Shown here piece after piece: positions 1 to 8,130 of a stretch of 64,000 nt of DNA (its first letter is position 1; every line of letters begins with the position of its first letter). The notes below the pieces were generated by a model. It saw only the letters and a program-made list of their open reading frames with translations, made no database searches and was not told the origin of the DNA. Source of the stretch: an uncultured Clostridia bacterium (GTDB taxonomy: Bacteria > Bacillota > Clostridia > TANB77 > CAG-508); contig CAPIEU010000004.1 in NCBI GenBank assembly GCA_948630815.1, positions 74,517 to 138,516 on the forward strand. The letters run 5' to 3'. The translations under genes were made by a program, and so were the position numbers.

Positions 1-2497
1 CCTAGCTATCATGCAATTATCTTAGCAAAAAACTATGTGGGTTTAAAGAATTTATATAAACTAGTATCATTTTCCCATATTGACTATTTTTATAAAAAAC
101 CAAGAATTCTAAAATCATTATATAAAAAATATGCTGAAGGATTAATATTAGGTAGTGCTTGTGAGGCAGGAGAACTATATAGAGCGATTGTTGCAGGTAA
201 GACAGATGAAGAAGTGGAGCAAATTGCAAAAGATTACGATTACTTAGAAATTCAACCAAATGGAAACAATATGTTTATGGTGCGTAATGGTACTGTTCCA
301 GATGAAGAGGCATTACAAGATATTAATAGAAAAATTGTAAATTTAGGTGAAAAACTAGGAAAGATTGTTGTAGCAACCTGTGATGTTCATTTTATAGATC
401 CACAAGATGAAATATATAGAAGAATTTTAATGGCAGGACAAGGCTATGATGATGCAGATGAACAAGCACCACTTTATTTAAGAACTACTAATGAAATGAT
501 AGAAGAATTTAAATATTTAGGACTAGATAAAGCATATGAATTAGTAGTAACAAATACAAATAAAATTGCTGATATGTGTGAAGCGATAAGTCCTATATCA
601 GATGAAAAGTGTCCACCTCATATTGATGGTTGTGAACAAGAAATTGAAGATATTGCTATGTCGAAAGCAAAAGAATTATATGGAGATCCACTACCACAAA
701 TTGTAAAAGAAAGATTAGATAAGGAATTACAATCAATTATAAAAAATGGATTTTCTGTAATGTATATTATAGCTCAAAAATTAGTATGGAAATCTAATGA
801 AGATGGATATATAGTAGGTTCGCGTGGATCTGTACGGTTCATCTTTTGTGGCAAATATGACAGGTATAACAGAGGTAAATTCGCTACCAGCACATTATAG
901 ATGTCCAAACTGTAAGTATTCAGATTTTACAGATTATGGCTATAAAAATGGGTTTGATTTGCCAGATAAAGAATGTCCTAAATGTGGACACAAACTAGAT
1001 AAAGACGGAATGGATATACCTTTTGAAACTTTCCTTGGTTTTAATGGAGATAAAGAGCCAGATATAGACTTAAACTTTTCAGGGGAATATCAAGCAAAAG
1101 CACATAAATATACAGAAGTAATATTTGGAAAAGGAACTACATTTAAGGCAGGTACAATAGGTACTGTTGCAGATAAAACAGCATTTGGATATGTTAAAAA
1201 GTATTATGAGGAAAGAGGAATACCAATTAATAATGCAGAAGCAATAAGACTTGCAAAAGGTTGTACTGGCATAAAAAGGACAACTGGGCAACATCCGGGG
1301 GGAATTATAGTAGTACCAAAGGGGAGAGAAATTTATGAATTTTGTCCGATACAACATCCTGCAGATGATTCTACGTCAGATATTGTTACAACACATTTTG
1401 ATTATCACTCAATAGACCAAAACCTTTTAAAACTTGATATACTAGGACACGATGATCCTACAGTAATAAGAATGTTATATGATATAACAGGTATAGACCC
1501 AACTAAAATTCCACTTGATGATAAGGAAACAATGTCTATATTTTCGGGAACAGATGCAATAGGAGTAACACCAGAACAAATACATTCAGAAGTAGGAAGT
1601 TTTGGAGTTCCTGAGTTTGGGACAAAATTTGTAAGAGGAATGCTACTTGATACAAAACCAAAAACCTTTGATGAATTAATTCGTATTTCAGGATTATCAC
1701 ATGGTACAGATGTATGGCTTGGTAATGCTCAAAGTTTAATAGAAGCAGGAACTGTAACTCTAGACCAAGCAATATGCTGTAGAGATGATATAATGATATA
1801 CTTAATGAAAAAAGGCTTAGAGCCAAATCCAGCATTTAAAATAATGGAAACAGTACGTAAAGGTAAGGCATTAAAGGATCCAGCAAAATGGGCAGAATAT
1901 GTTAAAATGATGAAAGAACATGATGTTCCAGATTGGTATATAAAATCTTGTGAAAAAATTAAATATATGTTTCCAAAGGCTCACGCAGCAGCATATGTAA
2001 CAAATGCTTTTAGAATAGCTTGGTTTAAAGTACATGAGCCACTTGCTTATTATGCAGCATATTTTTCAATTCGTGCAAAGGCATTTGATAGTGATGTTAT
2101 GATTTGCGGAAAAGAAAAAGTAAAAAATAAAATGAAAGAAATTGAACTTATGGGAAATACTGCAACTGCTAAGGATAAGGATATGTATGATGACCTAGAA
2201 ATAGTTCTTGAAATGTATGAAAGAGGTTTTAAGTTTTTACCAATAGATTTATATGAGTCTGATTCTAAGAAATTTTTAGTACAAGATGGGGCAATACGTC
2301 CACCATTAAATAGTATCCCAGGACTTGGTGGAGTGGCAGCAGAAAGTATTATAGATGCAAGGGCTGATGGTAAGTTTATGTCTATAGACGATTTAAAAAT
2401 TCGTTCAAAAGCAGGTAAATCAGTAATAGAAATGCTTACAAATGCAGGGTGTTTACAAGGTATGAGTCAAAGTAATCAAATGAGTTTGTTTGGGTAA
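1..2497 (+). CDS. polC: DNA polymerase III alpha subunit, PolC type (5' partial; needs +1 frameshift at CGG)
   Basis: This is the C-terminal part of the Gram-positive replicative polymerase, which acts in the replisome. The frame is open from base 1, so the 5' end lies outside the window. A zinc-binding region with two CPxC pairs (about 905-1000), the PDIDLNFSG catalytic-aspartate motif (about 1059) and a C-terminal end in MSLFG are all visible. The first frame (to 834) ends in GSRGSV and would stop at 900. Dropping the C of the CGG codon at 835-837 joins it to GSSFVA, recreating the invariant PolC stretch GSRGSVGSSF. The protein is otherwise collinear and has no other in-frame CGG. Because the gene is essential, decay is unlikely. 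Confidence 0.95.
835..837 (+). other. CGG +1 recoding site in polC
   Basis: The zero-frame codons are GTA CGG TTC. Skipping C gives GTA GGT TCA, that is V-G-S, which matches the conserved PolC motif. Without the skip translation ends at the TAG at 898-900. Confidence 0.85.
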
Positions 2498-2526
2498 TTG
2501 ACATAAATATAAAAATGATATATAAT
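2498..2526 (+). promoter_or_regulatory. Consensus sigma-A promoter
   Basis: TTGACA (2498-2503), a 17-nt spacer and TATAAT (2521-2526) give a perfect consensus promoter starting just after the polC stop. It would drive the small ORF at 2572. Confidence 0.85.
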
Positions 2527-2571
2527 TATTATGTAAAAGAAAACTATAAAGTTTTATAGGAGGAAAAGAAA

Positions 2572-2679
2572 ATGAAGAAAGAAAATAACAATGTAATTCA
2601 GGAAATTTTCTCATCAATAATTGCTATAGCAATTATATTAATTTGTGCCTTTTGTATAGTGCCTTGCTTATTTTCATAA
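2572..2679 (+). CDS. Small single-pass membrane peptide (35 aa)
   Basis: An ATG sits 8 nt after a perfect AGGAGG (2558-2563) and follows a consensus promoter, which is strong support for such a short ORF. The peptide has a polar N-terminus (MKKENNN) and then one hydrophobic helix of about 22 residues (IIAIAIILICAFCIVPCLF). I do not recognise the family. It could be a regulatory membrane peptide or a small hydrophobic toxin. A second hydrophobic ORF (GTG 2681 to 2755) starts one base after the stop and could be translationally coupled, but its start is weak. Confidence 0.6.
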   Translation: MKKENNNVIQEIFSSIIAIAIILICAFCIVPCLFS

Positions 2680-2778
2680 GGTGTGGATAGACGGTTATAT
2701 TATAATAACTTTTGTTTGCTTTTTGTTTGGTATATTTGGAACCGCTTTTATATAAAGGGGGTAAGCGAGTTATAGGCG

Positions 2779-2808
2779 ATTGGGGGTAAAGTAAAACTTT
2801 GCTCCCAA
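2779..2808 (+). terminator. Hairpin, probable terminator or leader structure
   Basis: Thirteen base pairs (two of them G-U) form between 2779-2791 and 2796-2808, just upstream of the DUF1294 gene. There is no strong U tract, so it may be a leader structure instead. Confidence 0.4.
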
Positions 2809-2832
2809 TAATTAATAAATGGAGGTTATATT

Positions 2833-3117
2833 ATGGTTTTGAAAGAGATTTTTTCAATAAGAAATATTATAATATATTTAATAGTTATAAATTTAATAGC
2901 TTTTTTATCTATGTTAATAGATAAAAAGAAAGCAAAATGGGGAAGCTGGAGGATACCAGAAAATACCTTATTTTTGTATGCTATTTTAGGTGGTACAATT
3001 GGAAGTATTGTAGGAATGTATACTTTTAGGCATAAAACAAAGAAACCTAAATTTTATGTAGGTATGCCAGTATTGCTTGTGCTACAAATTTTAGCAGTTG
3101 TGGCATTTATGGTTTAA
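2833..3117 (+). CDS. DUF1294 family membrane protein
   Basis: A 94-residue protein with about three membrane segments and the DUF1294 signature: a DKKKAKWGSWRIPE segment (about residues 30-45), a GGTIGSIVGM helix, then RHKTKKPKF. The length fits the family. It is preceded by a GGAGG site 7 nt before the ATG. The function of the family is unknown. Confidence 0.85.
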   Translation: MVLKEIFSIRNIIIYLIVINLIAFLSMLIDKKKAKWGSWRIPENTLFLYAILGGTIGSIVGMYTFRHKTKKPKFYVGMPVLLVLQILAVVAFMV

Positions 3118-3182
3118 TAAAATTAGTTACAGTGATGTTAAATTGAATTGCAATCCAATTATTGAAAAACGATAAAAAAGTA

Positions 3183-3224
3183 TTGACAAACAAAAACTAT
3201 TGGTATATAATGCCAATAGTTTTT
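3183..3224 (+). promoter_or_regulatory. Perfect promoter with a 12-bp palindromic operator over the -10 box
   Basis: TTGACA (3183-3188), 17 nt and TATAAT (3206-3211) form a consensus promoter for the DUF4173 gene. A perfect inverted repeat with 12-bp arms, AAAAACTATTGG (3192-3203) and CCAATAGTTTTT (3213-3224), brackets the -10 box. A protein bound there would block RNA polymerase. The HTH gene at 5367, at the end of the same gene cluster, is the obvious candidate repressor (inference). Confidence 0.8.
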
Positions 3225-3294
3225 GTAATTTAAAGGCATATAACTAGTGAAAAGTTAAAAAACTCTTAAAAAGTTTTGATAGGAGGGAATATAT

Positions 3295-4836
3295 ATGCGA
3301 AAAGCAGTATATGGAAGTTTATTTTTAAGTATTTTACATTCGATTTTATTTTTTGGGCAGGACTTAGGTATATCTGTACTTTTGTTTTCTGTACCTACAG
3401 TATTTTTACTTATTATAATGCTAAAAAAACAAGATAAAGTAAAAAACAAAAATGCATTATATTTGTCTATACCAATTTTATTATTAAGTAGTACATATTT
3501 ATTTTTTAATAATGAATTTTTTAATGTAGTAAATATGATTGCTATTCTAATTTTGTTAGGGGCAATGATTGTATGGGCTACAATTGATGCATTTAAAATA
3601 AGAACATTATTAGGTAAGTCTGTAAATTTAGTTATAGGTTCTTTAGAATTTATACCAAATTCATTAAAACTTATAAAAGAAGCATTTTTATTAAAAAATA
3701 GTGATGATGAAATTAAAAATAAGAAGATAAAACAAATTGGAATTGGAATACTGTGTTCTATACCTTTATTATTAATAATACTTGCATTATTAATATCAGC
3801 AGATGGGATTTTTGCTAATATATTTGGTGGATTATACGATAAAATAATGTATATTTTTAATACTGAATTTTGGTTAAGAATTATACTTATAGGGATTATC
3901 ACTATATATTTTGTATGTATTGTTTATAATATAGTTTTTAAAGAAAGTACATTAAATAAAGAAAGTTCTGCACCTTTTGCATGGAATCTTAAAGTTGATG
4001 AAACAATAGTAAATACAATTCTTACTATAATTAATGTTGTATATTTGCTTTTTAGTTCTATTCAAATTATATATGTATTTACATATTTATTTATAGCTCC
4101 GCAAAGTATCGCAGGAGATTTTAGGTTTGCAGAATATGCAAGACAAGGATTTTTCCAACTTATGTTTATAACCCTAATAAACTTTGTAATAATAATTGTT
4201 ACAAATTCTAACAATAAGGAAAAAAAGGAAGATAATAAGTATACTAAAGTAATGAATATTTTACTAGCAATATTCACAATTATTATTGCAATATCAGCTT
4301 TTATGAGAATGAATTTATATGAAAGAGAATATGGTTATACATTTTTAAGATTAATGGTATATGTAATTTTGTTAACAGAAATTATTATGATAATACCAAC
4401 AATTGTTTACATTATTAAAGGCAAATTTAATATATTTAAAACATATTTTGTTATAGTTGTTACAATGTATACAATAGTTAATTTTATAAATATTGATGCT
4501 ACAATTGCTAGAAAAAATGTTAATAGATATATTGAACAAGATAATATATCAGCAAAACGAGATTTTGATTTTTATTATTTAAGATATAATACAGGAACAG
4601 ATGCAATACCAGAAATTGTAAAACTTTATAATAATGTTAGTGATGAAAATTTAAAAAGAGAAATTAATAACTACTTATATAGTCAATATAATACTGTAAA
4701 AGAAGAAAGAAACTGGCAAGAGTTTAATATATCAAAGCAAAAAGCAAAAGATATTTTAAAAGAAATGAATTTAACTTATATACAAAATTATTATAAAAAT
4801 AGTAATAGACATAATGATTACAATTATAATATTTAA
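3295..4836 (+). CDS. Multi-pass membrane protein, DUF4173/DUF4153-like
   Basis: A 513-residue protein with roughly a dozen hydrophobic helices and a soluble C-terminal tail of about 90 residues. The N-terminal pattern (LHSILFFGQDLGISVLLF) and the central layout resemble the DUF4173/DUF4153 family of clostridial integral membrane proteins of unknown function. The start follows AGGAGGG with normal spacing. It lies upstream of a DUF2975 membrane protein and a small HTH regulator, a grouping that suggests one self-regulated unit. No recoding site is present. Confidence 0.75.
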   Translation: MRKAVYGSLFLSILHSILFFGQDLGISVLLFSVPTVFLLIIMLKKQDKVKNKNALYLSIPILLLSSTYLFFNNEFFNVVNMIAILILLGAMIVWATIDAFKIRTLLGKSVNLVIGSLEFIPNSLKLIKEAFLLKNSDDEIKNKKIKQIGIGILCSIPLLLIILALLISADGIFANIFGGLYDKIMYIFNTEFWLRIILIGIITIYFVCIVYNIVFKESTLNKESSAPFAWNLKVDETIVNTILTIINVVYLLFSSIQIIYVFTYLFIAPQSIAGDFRFAEYARQGFFQLMFITLINFVIIIVTNSNNKEKKEDNKYTKVMNILLAIFTIIIAISAFMRMNLYEREYGYTFLRLMVYVILLTEIIMIIPTIVYIIKGKFNIFKTYFVIVVTMYTIVNFINIDATIARKNVNRYIEQDNISAKRDFDFYYLRYNTGTDAIPEIVKLYNNVSDENLKREINNYLYSQYNTVKEERNWQEFNISKQKAKDILKEMNLTYIQNYYKNSNRHNDYNYNI

Positions 4837-4893
4837 TAAAAGAAAGTAGGGGCGGGCGACCCTCCAACATCCAACTTCAAAAAAGGAGGTATC

Positions 4894-5352
4894 ATGAAAG
4901 TAACAGGAAAGAAAAGTATTTCAAGTTTAATTAAGATATTTTTACAGGTTTTAATAGGAATTGGTTTGATTGTACTTATATTGTTACCATTACTATTACA
5001 AAAATATATACAATACATAAATCCAACATTAGATTATTATTCAGCACTAGTACTTTTGTATGTATCTGGTGTTCCAGCAATTATTATAGTATATGAATTT
5101 ATAAAACTATTTTCTTCTTTAAAAGAGGATAATCCATTTGTAGAAAGTAATATAAAAGCATTAAGAATTTCATCGATTTGTTCTATAGTAATTGCAATAG
5201 AGTATGGGGTAGGAATGTTTTTAGTTACTAATTCTATATTTGGAATAATTATTGTTGGAGTATTTATAATAGCTTGGATTGGATTGTATATACTTTCAGA
5301 ACTTTTACAAAAGGCAATAGAATATAAAGAAGAAAATGATTTAACAATATAA
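4894..5352 (+). CDS. DUF2975 family membrane protein
   Basis: A 152-residue protein with four predicted transmembrane segments and the layout of DUF2975: an N-terminal helix, a SLKEDNPF linker between helices 2 and 3, and a C-terminal LLQKAIEYKEEND tail. It is preceded by AAGGAGG. It sits 14 nt upstream of a small Cro/CI-type regulator, the usual partner of this family in Firmicutes. Its job is unknown. Confidence 0.85.
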   Translation: MKVTGKKSISSLIKIFLQVLIGIGLIVLILLPLLLQKYIQYINPTLDYYSALVLLYVSGVPAIIIVYEFIKLFSSLKEDNPFVESNIKALRISSICSIVIAIEYGVGMFLVTNSIFGIIIVGVFIIAWIGLYILSELLQKAIEYKEENDLTI

Positions 5353-5366
5353 AAAGGGGGAGAGAG

Positions 5367-5573
5367 ATGGGTATTATAGTTAATTTGGATGTTATGATGG
5401 CTAAAAGAAAAATCTCTTCTTCTGAACTTGCAGAAAAGATAGGTATTACAACAGCAAATTTATCAATACTTAAAACTAATAAAGGAAAGGCGATTAGGTT
5501 TTCAACTTTAGAGAAAATATGTGAAGTATTAGAGTGTCAACCAGGGGACATATTAGAGTATAAAAATAAATAA
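5367..5573 (+). CDS. Cro/CI (XRE) family HTH regulator, YozG-like
   Basis: A 68-residue protein that is almost wholly one helix-turn-helix domain: SSELAEKIGITTANLSILK is the recognition region and FSTLEKICEVLECQPGDILEY the C-terminal part. Small regulators of this type occur directly after DUF2975 genes. The start is chosen by the GGGGGAGAGAG site just upstream. It is a likely regulator of its own cluster, perhaps through the palindrome at 3192-3224 (inference). Confidence 0.85.
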   Translation: MGIIVNLDVMMAKRKISSSELAEKIGITTANLSILKTNKGKAIRFSTLEKICEVLECQPGDILEYKNK

Positions 5574-5574
5574 A

Positions 5575-5620
5575 AACAAAACTTCTTAAAATAGAATATA
5601 CTATTTTAGGAGGTTTTGTT
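5575..5620 (+). promoter_or_regulatory. 20-bp hairpin that buries the ribosome binding site of the next gene
   Basis: The arms 5575-5594 and 5601-5620 pair over 20 bp (including G-U pairs) around a 6-nt loop. The right arm contains AGGAGG (5608-5613) and ends directly before the ATG at 5621. It may act as terminator of the upstream genes and, when folded, block translation of the downstream gene. Confidence 0.7.
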
Positions 5621-6241
5621 ATGATGAATGAAATAAAAGAAAACATAATTGAAAATAAATTAATATATGATAATACCATTATTCTAACATATAGAATAAA
5701 ATATCCTCAAATAGTAAGCACAAAATATAAATTAGGAAAAGATATTTTTAATAGATATAATAAGAAAATAGTTCAAGATTTGAAAGTATACACAGAGGGA
5801 GAATTATATTCACAGGCAAAAGAAATATATGAATACAATAAAAAACATGGGTATCCAGTAATGGTGTTTGAGGTAATTCTTGAAACAAAAATAACTTATA
5901 ATGAAGATAAAATCATAAGTTTATATCAAGACCAATATGTTTTTACAGGAGGTGCTCATGGAAGCACAATAAGAAAAACACAAAACTGGAATTTGTATAC
6001 AGCTAGGCAAATTCAGCTCTATAGATTATATAGTAATCCATATTTTTTGCTAGATATACTAAGAAAAATTAACTTACAAATTGCAAATGAAAAAGAAAAC
6101 TATTTTGATAATTATTGTGAATTAGTTTTAGAAACTTTTAACCCAAATCAATATTATATAACAAAAAAGGGGATTAATATATTTTTTGGACAATATGATA
6201 TTGCACCATATTCAACAGGAATTCCAGTATTTTTAGTTTAA
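5621..6241 (+). CDS. DUF3298/DUF4163 (PdaC/RsiV-like) domain protein
   Basis: A 206-residue protein without a clear signal peptide. The YPQIVS segment, the YNEDKIISLYQDQYVFTGGAHG block and the C-terminal DIAPYSTGIPVF are hallmarks of the DUF4163-DUF3298 pair seen in PdaC and the anti-sigma factor RsiV. In those proteins the domains bind lysozyme or modify peptidoglycan outside the cell. Lack of a membrane anchor makes the location here uncertain. Translation may be limited by the hairpin at 5575-5620. Confidence 0.8.
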   Translation: MMNEIKENIIENKLIYDNTIILTYRIKYPQIVSTKYKLGKDIFNRYNKKIVQDLKVYTEGELYSQAKEIYEYNKKHGYPVMVFEVILETKITYNEDKIISLYQDQYVFTGGAHGSTIRKTQNWNLYTARQIQLYRLYSNPYFLLDILRKINLQIANEKENYFDNYCELVLETFNPNQYYITKKGINIFFGQYDIAPYSTGIPVFLV

Positions 6242-6258
6242 GACAATATTAAGAGCAC

Positions 6259-6292
6259 AAAAATAATAGAGGGGAGTCCTCTATTATTTTTT
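6259..6292. terminator. Bidirectional terminator
   Basis: The 14-bp arms 6259-6272 and 6278-6291 with A and T tracts at the two ends separate the convergent genes ending at 6241 (+) and 6284 (-). The stop codon of the minus-strand gene lies inside it. Confidence 0.85.
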
Positions 6293-6448
6293 ATACTCAT
6301 AGCTACTACACATAGATTCATCAGGATTTTTTGTAGAGCAATTTTCTACTGGTGTAACTATAATTTGTTTTAATGTACATTCTTTAGCATTTCCATTATT
6401 ATATTTACAACTAGATACTGTACAGTTTATTTTTTGATTTTCTCCCAT
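6284..6448 (-). CDS. DUF1540 small cysteine-rich protein (54 aa)
   Basis: The short protein has the DUF1540 spacing of cysteines: INCTVSSCKYN near the N-terminus, then ECTLKQIIV, ENC and MCSSY. Six cysteines in 54 residues suggest metal binding. Members are common in spore-forming clostridia and their role is unknown. AATGGAGG lies upstream with usual spacing. Confidence 0.85.
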   Translation of the reverse strand: MGENQKINCTVSSCKYNNGNAKECTLKQIIVTPVENCSTKNPDESMCSSYEYKK

Positions 6449-6549
6449 AAAAATAACCTCCATTTAAAATACTAAAAATAATATTTAATTTAATATATAT
6501 TAGTATTTACATAAGAAACTATTTTTATAACAGTATAACAGTAAATGTT

Positions 6550-7276
6550 TTATTTGTTTGTGGTTTTATCATCTAATTTTTTCACATCAGTCTGAGCAAT
6601 ATTTCTATCACAACATTCTTGAGGTTTTTTGTAACTTAAATACCAATTAAATCCATTTTGATTTTTCCCGAATATCTTGTAATCTTTCTTCTAATTTGCA
6701 AAAAGTTTGAGGAGGAGGAACAATAATTGGATCATTTGGACACCAGTTAGCAGGAGTTGATGCTTTATTGCAATCAGCAACTTGTAATGCTTCTAATAGT
6801 CGTAATATTTCGGGAATACATCTTCCAACATTCATTGGGTATACTAAAATTGCACGAACAATTCCTTTATCATCAATAATAAATACATTTCTAACAGTTT
6901 CTGTATTACTAATATCATTAGAAATCATACCATATTTTCTAGCAATAGTTCCGTTTCTATCTGCTATAATTGGAAAAGGTATACGTATGCCAGTTCTACA
7001 GTATATATCATACATCCAAGCTAAGTGTGAGGCATTGCTATCAACACTAAGTCCAACTAAACAAGCATTTTTATTTTTAAAGTATGTATCAGCTTTAGCA
7101 AATGCAATCATTTCAGTAGTACAAACAGGGGTAAAGTCACCTGGGTGTGAAAAAAGTACAACCCATTTTCCTTTATAATCATTTAAAGATATATTTCCCA
7201 TAGTAGAAACTGCCTCAAAATCAGGTGCATACATACCAATACGTACATTTCCGTTCATCATTACTTCATAATCCAT
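6550..7276 (-). CDS. Peroxiredoxin, 1-Cys/Prx6-like (needs +1 frameshift at CGG)
   Basis: A thiol peroxidase of about 241 residues. The peroxidatic cysteine lies in HPGDFTPVCTTE and the PDFEA N-terminus is typical. The start (7276) follows AAAGGAG with an 8-nt gap. In the zero frame the protein ends in DIREKSKWI. Skipping the C of the CGG at 6668-6670 instead gives DIGKNQNGFNWYLSYKKP followed by about 30 more residues. The WYLxYKKP segment matches the C-terminal arm of bacterial Prx6-type proteins, including the WxxxYK pattern. Both lengths might be stable, so the shift here could be partly dispensable. Confidence 0.9.
6668..6670 (-). other. CGG +1 recoding site in the peroxiredoxin gene
   Basis: Minus-strand codons ATT CGG GAA become ATT GGG AAA after skipping C, adding the family's C-terminal arm. 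Zero-frame reading stops nine codons later. Confidence 0.8.
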
Positions 7277-7466
7277 AAAATAAACTCCTTTCATATTTTT
7301 GTATATAATATGAAATATAATTTATTTATGTGATAGAGTAATATGTTTTTTCTTGAAAGTAAATGATTTTGTCTTTATTTTTCTTAAATGTTGATTACAA
7401 TTTTATTTGATGAGCAATATATGATAATTGCAAAGGCGTTTTTAATCAAGTTTTATAATTCATAAA

Positions 7467-7505
7467 AGCAACGAAATGTAAACCTAACGCTTACATTTCG
7501 TTGCT
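7467..7505 (-). terminator. Terminator of the 7538 gene
   Basis: A perfect 15-bp stem (7467-7481 with 7491-7505) sits just downstream of the minus-strand gene, followed by a T-rich stretch on that strand. Confidence 0.75.
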
Positions 7506-7537
7506 AACACTATTACAATAGCATTAAAATACCCATT

Positions 7538-7828
7538 CTAAAAATCATATTTGAGTTTTTCGCAAATCAACTTGAAAGCCAGCAGTCTGTCGGTGGTTGT
7601 GTCATTGGCATAACGGTGTAATATTTTATCAGCAATCTTACACTCAACTGAACCATAAATATTCCCAAGACACACACTCTCTGTTCCTGCGATAAATCCA
7701 TCAATAAAGTTGGTGATTTCAATCATTGCTATTTCATCCAACTCTAAATCTACAAGAACCTTGCCACATTCCTGTCTGTCTTCAAATTTAAGTGTCATTT
7801 TTCCTTTAATTTTGTCACGTGTCAACAT
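7538..7828 (-). CDS. Hypothetical protein (96 aa), probably imported
   Basis: The chosen start (7828) is preceded by AAGGAGAATACT. It encodes a soluble acidic protein with no family that I recognise. It stands alone between core genes with its own promoter (TTGCAA/TAAAAT, 17-nt spacer, upstream) and its own terminator. Its codon use (GTC, CTG, GCC, CAC and similar) is richer in G+C than the neighbours. This style recurs in ORFs at 12116, 20905, 24035, 34228 and 37736 and suggests single-gene insertions. Confidence 0.65.
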   Translation of the reverse strand: MLTRDKIKGKMTLKFEDRQECGKVLVDLELDEIAMIEITNFIDGFIAGTESVCLGNIYGSVECKIADKILHRYANDTTTDRLLAFKLICEKLKYDF

Positions 7829-8096
7829 AGTATTCTCCTTTCTTTTTAGAATAGTCATTAATAAAGTACTATAATAATATTTTACCATATTATGTATATT
7901 TTTGCAATGTTTTTTAACAACTATTTGTCACCAATAAGCAAAATTAGCTGAAATTGTAGTGAAATTATGTTAATATAATACTATATCATTAGTAGAAAAA
8001 TAAAATACATATTTGATTCAGTTTTTCCAAATGAAGAGGTAATGGATATTGCCTTGAAGAAATAAAGATAGAATAATTTGAAAAATCAAATTAAGA
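7829..8096. other. Intergenic stretch with a short gene remnant
   Basis: It holds the promoter of the 7538 gene. On the plus strand (about 7990-8068) there is a 27-codon open stretch ending in NEEVMDIALKK and a stop, with no start codon, which looks like the tail of a lost gene. Nothing else is supported. Confidence 0.35.
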
Positions 8097-8123
8097 AAAG
8101 TGGTCGCAACTAGCGACCACTTT
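8097..8123 (-). terminator. Terminator of asnB
   Basis: An 11-bp perfect stem (8097-8107 with 8113-8123) lies 8 nt after the asnB stop codon on the minus strand. Confidence 0.8.
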
Positions 8124-8130
8124 AGCTATA

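Noticed and set aside
960..1020. Other CGG trinucleotides inside genes (for example GAC GGA, AAC GGT, GCG GAT)
   Set aside because: They straddle codon boundaries, the frame continues normally and no shift is implied. They show that the signal is the in-frame codon and not the bare trinucleotide.
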